In this document: one piece after another, positions 48,960 through 58,929 of the stretch
Layout: every line of letters starts with the position of its first letter
Numbering within the stretch: position 1 is the stretch's first letter
DNA from: Terfezia claveryi
Lineage: Eukaryota > Ascomycota > Pezizomycetes > Pezizales > Pezizaceae
Assembly: GCA_015179025.1 (NCBI GenBank)
Contig: WHUX01000205.1
Coordinates: forward strand, 27,734 to 91,733
DNA: 64,000 bases
Reading direction: 5' to 3'
Notes under the pieces: model-generated
Told to the model about the DNA's origin: nothing
Databases searched by the model: none
The model's input: the letters and a program-made list of their open reading frames with translations, nothing else
Position numbers and translations under genes: made by a program

Positions 48960-50768
48960 CATTCGCAACCTAGTAGTGATCAGCCACTGTCTTATGACCA
49001 TCCCTGCAACCCCCCAGCAGCAACACCCCCAGCCACATCTCGTAATATATTATGACTCTGCTGATTCCGGCTATATTCACAACTATGGAAGCAAATACGC
49101 TCTACAACATGGTTACCCTCACATCCCGCCATATTCAACTCAATACCCCCATACCACCTCCCCCAGCATGATCGTTGTCATACCCGACCCCTCCCCCCGA
49201 ACCCCCCCCAATAGGGCTAGTATCATGCGGGTGAACTCATGACCATGAGAGGGCCCTTTACCTAACATCTATATTCATGATTAAACAGCTTCTAGGGCAG
49301 CAAGCAACAATATATGCAAACAGTCAGCTATCATTACAAGCCGCTCACCACTCCAAAAATGAGCTATTTTCAGAATTAGGTATATTTCCATGATTTATGC
49401 TATTATAACCCCCATATACCTCAATCCGCTGTAATACTCTCTTCCCAGGCATTCTCAGCCCCCGCCGAAAGGTCTCCAATAGCTCTGGGAGCTCTAATAC
49501 CCCCCCTTCAAGAATCTTCACCCTCCATTAATACCCCTGCCTCTACTCCCTCTGTTGGCCTTATATTGTACGAATAGGCCCAAAACCGCAAGGAGACCTT
49601 TACCTATATCCATGGTAAATTAGTGCTGAAGGTGGAGCGTGCTAGTTTGGTTGGCACGGAGCGTGCAAAATTACAAATTGCAGGATCTCAACTCAGCACA
49701 CTGAGTAAGTTCCGAGAGCTCTTATTCAATCAGCCAAATCCACCCCATCTATGCCCTCCTCAATCCCCCAAGTTCAACACTCCTCTAGAGCATCCTCAGC
49801 CGCCCGGGAGAGGTTGCTAATCGCTCTGGAGCTACAATACCCCCCCATTTTGGGCTCCAGGTAGTCGCATTAGCCATGGCGGTATGCTGGCCTTTCTCGA
49901 GGCATTTTAAACCCTTTACACCCTTTATAGCTACCAGATCAGCCCAAGCATTACCGATATGTACCAGAGCAGGTGTTGGTTGGATGCTAAGTCTGGTTAC
50001 TACATTGGTAGACGCTAGGTTGGACGCTAAGTATAGCACTAGAACGGCACGAGACTAGACAAAGCGCTAGGTTAGGTATTGAGGAATTTAGAGCAGCTAA
50101 GTCGATGCTGAGTTGGACTCGTGAGTGTGGGGTTGCTGTTGGTTGCTGTGAGGGGGTTGAAATGGCCCCAGGGGAGGGTGACAAAACCTCCTAGATGGAA
50201 GCAACCCATGAAGCCCAAAGGGAAGGTATTAGAACTCTCAGAGCTATTGGAGACCTTTCGGCGGTGGCTGAGAATGCCTGGGAAGAGAGTATTGCAGCGG
50301 ATTGAGGTATATGGGGGTTATAATAGCATAAATCATGGAAATATACCTAATTCTGAAAATAGCTCATTTTTGGAGCAGTGAGCGGCTTGTAATGATAGCT
50401 AACTGTTTGCATATATTGTTGCTTGCTGCCCTAGAAGCTGTTTAATCATGAATATAGATGTTAGGTAAAGGGCCTTCTCGTGGTGATGAGTTCACCTGCA
50501 TGATACTCGCCCTATTGGGGGGGGTTTGGGGGGGGGGGGTCGGGTATGACAAGGGTCATGCTGGGGGAGGTGGTATGGGGGTATTGAGTTGAATATGGCG
50601 GGATGTGAGGGTAACCATGTTGTAGAGCGTATTTGCTTCCATAGTGGTGAATATAGCCGGAATCAGCAGAGTCATAATATATTACGAGATGTGGCTGGGG
50701 GTGTTGCTGCCGGGGGGTTGCAGGGATGGTCATAAGACAGTGGCTGATCACTACTAGGTTGCGAATGG
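48960..50768. mobile_element. 1.8-kb foldback element, copy A
   Basis: Terminal inverted repeats of about 540 bp (48960 to about 49503 and about 50226 to 50768) begin CCATTCGCAACC and end GGTTGCGAATGG, flanked by TA on both sides (48958-48959, 50769-50770). The roughly 720-bp middle has no recognisable transposase; the open frames within the arms look like by-products. TA flanks suggest mobilisation by a Tc1/mariner-type transposase. Confidence 0.75.
49643..49657 (-). mobile_element. 15-bp micro-insertion inside foldback copy A
   Basis: Minus strand reads GTGCCAACCAAACTA with perfect 9-bp direct repeats GGAGCGTGC at 49634-49642 and 49658-49666. The same insertion sits in copy C (60091-60105), so it predates duplication of the foldback element. 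Confidence 0.75.
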
Positions 50769-50822
50769 TAACATTTAATGAGCGTTAAGCCTATTCAGGA
50801 AACCGATTTACTCCTTTTGACC

Positions 50823-50832
50823 TAGTTTGGTT
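50823..50832 (-). mobile_element. 10-bp micro-insertion of the same family
   Basis: Minus strand reads AACCAAACTA, the last ten bases of the 49643 copy, between perfect 9-bp direct repeats CTTTTGACC (50814-50822 and 50833-50841). The shortest copy seen. Confidence 0.65.
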
Positions 50833-51030
50833 CTTTTGACCGCGTTCCACGTTAGGGCGTTAAGGAACATTATTTACGAAGATACAGTAAAACATTTTAA
50901 TCCGAAATAGAGAGTACGGGTATATTGGCCTTATAATGGTTTAGGATTATATAGACTAACATGGTATAACTAGTTTGTTTTTAGTTAAGATTTACTCCGT
51001 ATGGTCTAGTCAATAAATAGGTTGGTCTGA

Positions 51031-52063
51031 GCCATCTCCACTGCCCCTCAACCAGAGTACCCCCCATACACAAAGACAATATCCAAATGCATTACCCTGT
51101 TCACAGTGGGCAAGATGTGGTACCATTTCCAGTTAGGGTTAATGGCGGGGATACAGTTGGTGAGCTCAAAGGACTCATCAAGGCAAGATGCGCGCCTGAA
51201 ATGGATAACTTCGCTTCCCATCATCTCAAGCTCCAGAAATGGAATCAACCGACTATGTTCACCTGGATGGCATCGCTATGCTGGATCCTATGAAGAAAAT
51301 TAGGGACATTTTTTGCGGGGATGGTTTTCCCAAGGAGGAATATGTCCATATTATCATCACGGTTCCTGAACCAGGTAAGCGAGACTCGGATTTTATTTTT
51401 CTTTGCTGCCACAATATAATGTCTTATTCTGATATCTCTTGGCTGACAATTATCTCTGCGTAGAAACCACTCCAGTAGAGGACCGGAAGGAGTTGCATCA
51501 CCTGCAAAAGGACCAGAAGGAGTTGCAAAAGGACCGGAAGGAGTTGCATCACCGGCGAAAGACTGTTGAACAATTGAAAAACCCATTCCATGTATTCAAC
51601 TTAATTATTGAACCAAAAAGAATGAGGCAGTTGCCTGGAATTTCGATATCAATACTGCAATTCTGGACATGCTCAGTCAGCTAATCTGCAAAAGATATCC
51701 TGAGTATGAGGATAGTACCCTCATATTCACTTTCAAGCTAGACGAAAGCCGCACCTGCACCCCAGAGACCAATGAGCAGCTTCAAGAATTGCTTTCTTCC
51801 TTGGTTGTGAAGGATAAGATGACAGTCAAGATCTCGGTGGAAACTCCCGCAAAATCTTTCAGTGACTGGACCTTAAGCGAGGTAATGCGGTCATATGAGA
51901 TTTGCGACGACACACACATACCGGATAAGAAAGGGAAGATGAAACACGGTTTGTTATATTTCCCGGAGTCCCATCCTCAATGAGAAGACTTTTCGTGTTC
52001 TTATGGATAGCTTCACACGTTTCCTTTTTACCACTCCACTCCTCAGGGAATCCCACGGATATA
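51031..52063 (+). pseudogene. CRN copy 2, 5' half (decayed)
   Basis: Near-identical to 44277-45346 of the first CRN gene, including the header region, the 89-nt intron and the first part of exon 2. About ten bases are missing near 51093 and again near 51250, and there is a further one-base loss around 51630, each shifting the frame; a longer deletion lies near 51968. The coiled-coil repeat differs in number and content from copy 1 (51478-51570). The homology stops exactly at 52063, where a TIR element starts. Confidence 0.85.
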
Positions 52064-52444
52064 CAGTCGAACCTCTCTTACTGCATGACGTCCGTCAGAG
52101 CACTTTTGATGCAGTAAGACAGGTTTATGCGGTACCCCGAAAATGGAGAAAAAGAGCTGATATTAAACTAAATACATGACACACGACTAAATACATGATA
52201 TCCCGACTAAATACATGATATTCCGACCCGTTCCCACCCACTTTAATCGGATCTAAGCCACTTCTCGAGGTGTGATTGCTGCTTGCGTTTCATATTGAGG
52301 TCTGCCATGCGGTTGGTTAGAGTAGTAATAGACTCAATTAAGGCTCATGTTTCTGGTAATGCTGCAGTACTGGGTGCGGTCTGAATAATATACAATTAGA
52401 ACTTCAAGTGCATGACTAACCTCGGTGCGAGTAATCAATGGGCG

Positions 52445-52737
52445 CGTAAGGATTATGAGATCTTAGGATATATGAACGTAGATATTGGGGATTGATCTGT
52501 AAGAGAGATGTATTGCTTGCTTGATCTATATCTCTGCTTTAGGGGTTCTAGCAGTCTATATATACATATCTCCTCCGTATTCGCACATGCTTGTCATATG
52601 CCTTCTTATCCACATGCCTCTATGTCCATATGTTGTTGAGTACGTTGTCATATGCCTTCTTATCCACATGCCTCTATGTCCATATGTTGTTGACGTACTC
52701 ACATGGTTGCACATGTATTGGAAGAGTATTTCCTACA
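52445..52737 (-). repeat. 3' LTR of the copia element (293 bp)
   Basis: Element-sense start TGTAGGAAATACTC. Preceded on its outer side by target duplicate GGGCG (52440-52444). Contains a roughly 54-bp internal tandem duplication (52591-52694). By eye it differs from the other LTR at one base (52576). Confidence 0.92.
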
Positions 52738-52744
52738 CCCTCCT

Positions 52745-55700
52745 CTACTCTGCCAATCTCATCCACCGGTCTTGCCATTTTTTAATGGTAACCATGGGCG
52801 TAATCTTGGTAAGAATATCCGCTGGATTTTCCTTGCCTGGGATAGTTGTTATGGCTAATTTTTCTGCTTGCACTTGTTGGCGTAGATAGTGGTATCAATG
52901 TTCAATATGCCTAGTTCGTCTTAAACAGCGAGAGGTATGAGCTAGGTTGAAGGTTCCTTCACTATCTGTTTTTACCGTAGGTTTTAGTGATAATCCAAGT
53001 TCATCTAGGAGTTGTTGTGCCCAAGCTGCATCTTTGGCTCCTTCACATGCAGCAATATATTCTGCTTCGGTGATTGACAAGGATACAGTATCCTGATGGC
53101 GACTGTACCATCCTACTGGTTGATCACCGAGAGTCATGAGTACTCCTGTTTGGGATCTCGCTTGTTCACCACCGTAGGATGCATCTGCATATATAACGAG
53201 GTGTAAATCCGTAGGTTTGCATAGAATTAGTCCTAAATGCTTGGTGTTCTGGAGATATTGGAGAATAGTTAAAGCAGCTCTATAATTTGTTGTGGAAGGT
53301 TTAGATGCTCGCCGTCCCAGAAGGTTGACATGGATAGATATTTCAGGTCTTGTCATTCTTGCAATATAAAGTAGTCCTCCTGTAAGTGCTTGATATTTCT
53401 TAGCATCTTCGAAATGGTCATTAGAGTCGCCATATACTTCTGGATTAATGGGTAAGGAATTCTTATGTTGCGGTTCACCGTGGAGGAGGTATTTTGAGGC
53501 CATTGTTTCTATAAGTGCCTTTTGGGTCATTATGACTTCCGTATTTGTGTTGTTCCACTTAAGCTCAATTCCTAGGAGTTTCTCTGGATTCCCACGCTTT
53601 TCAAGCTCAATTTTTTCCTCGATTTTTTCTTCGAATTCTTTGAGTATTGTCTCATTATCCGCAATTCCTATAAGGTCATCGACATGAGTTCCCAGAATGA
53701 AGGAATTATCATGGTTTGTGTAAGTCCCTTCATCTCCAATGCATTGATGGAGTCCTGCAAGTGCTAGAATCTTCTCTAATGTCTTAAACCACTCATGCCC
53801 TGCTTGTTTTAGCCCATATAGAGCTTTGTTAAGCTTCCAGTATTCGGTCTCTCCATTTTCATTTATATCCGAAATATAGACATCATGATGTAAAAGAGCC
53901 TGCAAGTAGGCGGCTACCACGTCCCACTGCCGAATTCTCCATTTTTTATACATGGCCAGTATAAGCAGGATTTTCAATGTTTCGGATCTCATCATTTGTG
54001 CGTAGGTTTTGTCGGAATCATAGTTGATCCCATCCTCCTGAGTAAATCCTCTCCCTACTTTTCTGGCTTTGTATTTCTCAATACTTCCGTCTAATTTTCG
54101 CTTTATTGTATAGACCCATTTGGTGTCTACAATCTTGGTCCCTTCTGGGATATCTTCTTTAGTGATTCTTGTGAATACGCCATATTTCTGCAATTGCTCT
54201 CTTTCTTTAGTTCGTGCTTTTGCCCATTCATGTGCTTGTGCAGAGGATCTGGTTTGTGTATCTGTTGGATGGTCAGAGTTGACTATTCTGATCGTGGCTT
54301 TTTCAGTGACCTTGATCGTAGCTTTCTCAGTGGCCTTTCGTTGTCTTTTAGATTTTCGTTCCCCAAGTTCTTCTATCCATTCTGCAGCACTTTTCCGATG
54401 CCTCCCTTGCTGCAGGGTGGAGTCTTGAGTGCTTTGTTGAGCTTTTGCGAGGTCGCTTTCTTGAGCTTTTCCGAGCTCGCTTTCTTGAGCTTTTCCGAGG
54501 TCGCTTTCTTGAGCTTTTCCGAGCTCGCTTTCTTGAGCTTTTCTGAGCTCGCTTTCTTGAGCTTTTTCGAGCTCGCTTTCTTGAGCTTTTCCGAGCTCGC
54601 TTTCTTGGGTTTTTTCGAGCTCGCTTTCTTGACTTTTTCGGAGCTCGTATTCTTGATCTTTTCCGAGCTCGTTTTCTTGGGCTTTTTCGAGCTCGCTTTC
54701 TTGAGCTTTTGCGGGATTTTTAGCTAAGGTGCATTTCCCTTTCTCATTGATCGTTATATATGTACCAAATGTAGTTGTATATCCAACGATTCGAGCAGTA
54801 TACCCTCGAGGGGCTAATTTATCTGAGGCTTTATTCTCATAGTTAAAGCAAATGACTTTTTGGCCGAATGGTCTTAGGTTGCTTCGCTCTTGTAGAGCGT
54901 TTTTCTTAAAGAGTACTTCAATTGGTATTCCTCCATTCAGAGCTTTGTGGGGAACTCTGTTTTTTGTGTACACTGCCCATTGTGCAGCTTTGTCCCAGAG
55001 GTTTTTTGGCATTTTTGCTGCTAGCAGAGCCGTTCTACTCATGGTCATGATGGTCCTATTTGTGCGTTCTGCAACAGCATTTGTCTCGCTGTGTCTTGGT
55101 ACTGTCTCTTTAAGAGTAATTCCTCTCTGTTGTAGTTCAGTGTTGAGCTTGAGTGTATGGAACTCGCCCCCCCAGTCTGCTTGTATTTGGACGACTTTAT
55201 GTTAGTGGCCAGCTTTGTTTTCCAGGGCATTGATAATTCCAATAAGTGCTCCTGCTGCATCGCTTTTTTGCTTTAGAGATCTAGCTACTATATATCTACT
55301 ATAATCATCAGTTACTAGTAGGAGATATCTATATTGGCTGGAAAGGGTTATTGGGTCTATAGGCCCAATTAAGTCTGCATGTAATCGTTCCAGTGGTTTG
55401 GATGTCCTTATTCCTTGTTCCTTTTTAGCTGCTGGTTTTGTTGCTTTACTGAGTTGGCATGCGTCGCAGGCAATTGCTGGTTGGATCATTTTTCCTAGTA
55501 GCTGATATTCCGGGAGGGTTTTTAGTGTATTGAAGGAAATATGCCCATATCGCTCATGTAGTGCCATTAATTTGTTGTAAGCAGCTAATGGTTGTTGGAT
55601 AGTTGGAGTCATAGCCGGCATTTGCTGTTTAGCCGATGTTTGGTAGGCGGCCGGTGTCTGCTGAGCAGCTGATGTCTGCTTGGGCTGAGTGGCCGGTATT

Positions 55701-57019
55701 TGTTGGGCAATTGATATATGGAATCGGGTCTGGTCGGGTATTATCCAGAGTGTACCTTTATTGTCTCTTTCCATATTGTAGAGGATTTTTCCTCCCTTCT
55801 TTAGCTTGGCTACTTTACCATGTACTTGTAGGATATGTTTATCTGGCATCCTTTCTCCACTGATGATATTGCTGTATGTTGGATCATATAGGCATTCTTT
55901 GTGGTATATCGTTCTTCCATTACATTAGAGTGTCAGTGTACCCATAGTGGTACAGATGGATTCTGCTCCATTATGTCCTTTTACCACTAGGTTGAGATTG
56001 TCCTGTATTTCCGATAGCCTTCCAAGTTCGTTCGTTGTGTGATGAGATGCAGCCGTATCATATTAGTATGCTCCTGTTGGTCCTCCGTCTGCTTTTCCTA
56101 TTGTTATCTGCACAATAACGGCTTCTTCATCCTTCTTTCGTTTCTGGCGTTTGGCAGCATTCCCTTGTTCCCTTTTCTTGGTATAACATTCGTTCTCATT
56201 GTGATTGAGACCTTGCCATCCCTTACCTATGCAATAGCTGCAACGTTTATCGTTCAAGGCTATTCTTTGAACCAATGGATTGCTGTTGTTTTCTTTGTGT
56301 TGGTTTTGGCCTTTTTGCCTAGCGGTAATATATTCGTTTATTTTCCGTGCAGTATCGTCGTAGGTTTGTTCTTTTGACCTGACATTTTCTACAGTACTTG
56401 CGTAGAATGTAGGTAGTGACATGAGTAGAAATTCGGTTTTAACCTGCTCACATCTAGAGAAGGCCAGTAATCCTTTACCAAATCCAGTATCCTTGGTAAG
56501 GTCTGCTCGAGCGATAATGCCTGAGAAGGTATTCCAGAGTTTTTCGTATGCTGTGATGTGCTCTGAGATCGAGTGTTTTCTATCGTCATAGTGGAGATAT
56601 ACCAAGCTTCTTAATAAAGAATGGAATTCAGTTGCTGTTCTTCCTTCATAGGCTTGTTTGAGGGTATTCCAGGCGTCTTTGGCTTTTTCCACTGTCGCAA
56701 TTCGACTACGGACTTGGGGTTCGCTATTTTTTAGGATGGTAAGAAGAATGTAGTGATTCCCATCCAGCCATTCTTGTGGCTTATCTGGAGGTTTTCGGTA
56801 TGTTCCTTCGATAATATCCCATGCTCGATGGTCTCCTAGTTGGATCATTTGGAAGTAGAGTTTCATAGTTGTGACCCATTCAGGGTAATTGTCTGATCCA
56901 TTTAGTTTGGTCGTGAGTGTGGTTATTTTTCGATCGGGTGTTGTGTTCGTGCTTTTGGGGGCTTCTAGAGGCCTCATTGAGTCGTTGCCCGACCCTGAGG
57001 CTTCTGCAAAGCTTGACAT
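52745..57019 (-). pseudogene. copia gag-pol polyprotein with four in-frame stops
   Basis: A single frame on the minus strand runs from ATG 57019 to TAG at 52745, broken by TAA at 56063-56065, 55925-55927 and 55202-55204 and TGA at 52895-52897, with no frameshift. The order is: gag with a CX2C...HX4C knuckle (CSYC, HNENEC); protease, with DTAASHH in place of the usual DTGA; integrase with an HHCC module (HERYGH, CDACQ) and first acidic residues (LHADLIGP); a repeat-rich linker; RT (WVYTIKRK, ALYGLKQAG, THVDDLIG); and RNase H (YADASYGG, SITEAEYIA). The position of each stop suggests loss of a Gln or Arg codon by one C-to-T change. Annotated as broken; no restored product is given. Confidence 0.93.
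54430..54715 (-). repeat. 24-bp tandem repeat encoding an octapeptide in the integrase-RT linker
   Basis: About twelve copies of a 24-bp unit (plus-strand core GAGCTCGCTTTCTTGAGCTT) encode K-A-Q-E-S-E-L-x repeats, predicted as a charged helix. It lies between the integrase core and RT of the copia polyprotein, all in frame. Confidence 0.9.
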
Positions 57020-57042
57020 TGTATGTTGAAGTGGCGCTTTTG

Positions 57043-57062
57043 AAGCTTCGGGCTCATAACCC
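57043..57062 (-). other. copia primer-binding site matching the tRNA-iMet anticodon arm
   Basis: The plus strand reads GGGCTCATAACCC, the anticodon stem-loop of fungal initiator tRNA-Met, immediately beside the 5' LTR. That implies priming by an internally cleaved tRNA, as in Drosophila copia, rather than by the tRNA 3' end. Confidence 0.75.
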
Positions 57063-57354
57063 GTAAGGATTATGAGATCTTAGGATATATGAACGTAGAT
57101 ATTGGGGATTGATCTGTAAGAGAGATGTATTGCTTGCTTGATCTATATCTCTGCTTTAGGGGTTCTAGCAGTCTATATATACATATCTCCTCCATATTCG
57201 CACATGCTTGTCATATGCCTTCTTATCCACATGCCTCTATGTCCATATGTTGTTGAGTACGTTGTCATATGCCTTCTTATCCACATGCCTCTATGTCCAT
57301 ATGTTGTTGACGTACTCACATGGTTGCACATGTATTGGAAGAGTATTTCCTACA
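57062..57354 (-). repeat. 5' LTR of the copia element (293 bp)
   Basis: Same length and, apart from one base, same sequence as the LTR at 52445. Outer target duplicate GGGCG at 57355-57359. Confidence 0.92.
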
Positions 57355-57779
57355 GGGCGTGGTTCAGAGTCATCGGGAGGGTTGGAGGAATTTTGCAGGT
57401 TAGTGTCATCTGGCGGATCGGAAGTTGGTATATATGGTACAGATGCCATTATGCGCTGCCTATGGGAAGAGAAGAGAGTAAAAGACAAGATGTGGGACTT
57501 CTGCTCTTTAAGCTACAACACTGAATCCGAATACCCGTGTTAGTTGCTGTTGACCAGGGTAGAATATCCGACGTTTTCGGCTGAACTCATACCCTGCTAT
57601 GCGATCTCGGAGTGCCTGTACACACTAATCTGAATTTTGGGAAGGCGCCAACAAGTATGCATGCAATGTTACAGTTATGCGGTTTTTAGCCCCTTAGTGT
57701 GTCATTTTTACTAACAAAAAAACTGCGTTATCAGAGGATATGCGCTTATACCGGATGCAAAGTCAGAGGTTCGACTGTA

Positions 57780-58230
57780 CACACTCACTCTACGTGCACT
57801 CCTTCCTCAGTGCAGTGGTCTCCGAATTCATTTCCGATTCTCAAGAGCCAGCATTTATGGAATCCGGCTTTATAGGATATGAGCCAAAGGTGGTAATTAT
57901 TCCAGAGCAATGCATTACGGGAAGAAACGGAAGGGGGCGGTCGACTTTGCTATTGAGATGGTTGGTGGGAGTCACGGAGGTGAAGCGGGAGGACTTTTGC
58001 CAGGGCGTGGCGCAGAACGCTGTTCAAATTGAGTCTGTTTTATCACGACGAAAGCACCTAAGTTCAAGCTATCTCGTCCATGCATGGTGGCATATGGCAA
58101 GCAATGCATGCAAGAGGATATAAAAGGGATTCTAGAGGTTATCAAGTGATTGTTGACTGAGGCACTGAAGGGTGCTACTACGGCTGCAGCTGCACCATTA
58201 TTTCAAGAAAAAAGATGAAAACTAATCGCG
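57780..58230 (+). pseudogene. CRN copy 2, 3' half (decayed)
   Basis: Resumes the CRN homology (corresponding to about 45350-45911 of the intact gene) directly after the TA at 57778-57779. It carries frame-shifting losses near 57927 and 57965, a deletion of about 115 bp at 58053, and a TGG-to-TGA change at about 58147. The nuclease-like core region is partly retained but out of frame, so no functional product is expected. Confidence 0.85.
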
Positions 58231-58489
58231 GGAATAAGTCGCCTTGAGTGATGATTCAGGCGTAATGGGATGGTATGAAGTGGTGTTTTTTCAGTTGTTT
58301 CTTCCGCTATCACGGCTTAATTTGTATTTTGGCCTTTTCTCAGTGTTTGCAGTGTTATCTACAGTTTATTGTGGTTGCGGGTATAAGTTTGTTTTCTTTT
58401 TCAGCTGGTGGCTCTCTTTCTCTCTGCTTGTTATTCTCCTTTTTTTTCCTTTGTTTAGTAGGTCACGTTCATTAATCAACAGTAGGCAA

Positions 58490-58545
58490 GGCTCAATGGT
58501 CTAGTCGTATGCAGACTTTGTGTCCATTACTGCTTTCGTCTTTAA
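58490..58545 (+). repeat. CRN-flanking repeat, copy 3
   Basis: GGCTCAATGGTCTAGTCGTA and following bases recur from 43366 and 46088, showing that the duplicated CRN unit included flanking DNA. Confidence 0.7.
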
Positions 58546-58576
58546 CATCCCTCCTGATTTCTTCGCCGGTAACTAC

Positions 58577-58925
58577 CTACCGGCAGACGGTAAAACTGGA
58601 TTTCTTGGTTCTTTTGCCCAGCCCCACATCGTGACGGTACAACCGGTACGGTACTACTCATACTTGGCTGGGACTTGTACCAACCGGACTCATCATCTCG
58701 GACAGTGCACTAACTACCGGCAGGGTAGCCAAGGGCTTGTGCCAACTAGACTTAAGTAGCCTCCACTTTCGATTCTTTCTGTTAGGACCTGTGCCGGCAG
58801 GCTGAACTGGTCAGCTAACATGTGGGTAAAAAGGGGCTTGGTAAATTTGAAATCATGAGACACTTTCGCGATCCAACGAATACGAAATGAAATTTCAGCG
58901 TCACATGCTTGTGCCAACCAGACTA
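58577..58925 (+). mobile_element. Longest candidate of the GTGCCAACCAGACTA-3' family (349 bp)
   Basis: Ends in GCTTGTGCCAACCAGACTA and contains two earlier, diverged copies of the motif (about 58671, 58733). It is preceded by GGTAACTAC (58568-58576). The following bases, with foldback copy C removed, read GGTAGCTAC (58926-58929 plus 60792-60796), 8 of 9 identical. A third related word GGTAGTTAC lies at 61161, so the boundary is not unique. A TAGCCAAGG word at about 58726 and TTTCGATTC at 58771 weakly resemble tRNA A and B boxes. Confidence 0.4.
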
Positions 58926-58929
58926 GGTA

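Larger units (their letters stand above)
52445..57354 (-). mobile_element. Ty1/copia LTR retrotransposon, 4.9 kb
   Basis: Two 293-bp LTRs (52445-52737, 57062-57354) flanked by 5-bp target duplicates GGGCG (52440-52444, 57355-57359). The internal region encodes gag, protease, integrase, RT and RNase H in copia order on the minus strand. A polypurine tract (complement of 52738-52750) abuts the 3' LTR, and the primer-binding site next to the 5' LTR matches the anticodon arm of initiator tRNA-Met (57050-57062). It lies inside the TIR element at 52064-57777. Confidence 0.95.
52064..57777. mobile_element. TIR element (TA target) inserted in CRN copy 2, itself split by a copia element
   Basis: Ends are CAGTCGAACCTCT (52064) and AGAGGTTCGACTG (57777), inverted, with TA on each side (52062-52063, 57778-57779). 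Comparison with the intact CRN gene (ATACACACTCAC) shows the pre-insertion site with one TA. Without the copia insert it is about 800 bp. The CAGTCGAACC end and TA target resemble pogo/Fot-type Tc1-mariner elements. No transposase is recognisable, so it is probably non-autonomous. Confidence 0.85.

Noticed and set aside
48922..49242. ORFs in the foldback arms (repeated at 50512, 58887, 60506) as genes
   Set aside because: The four copies are just the inverted repeat arms; start and end codons vary among copies, and no known domain is visible.
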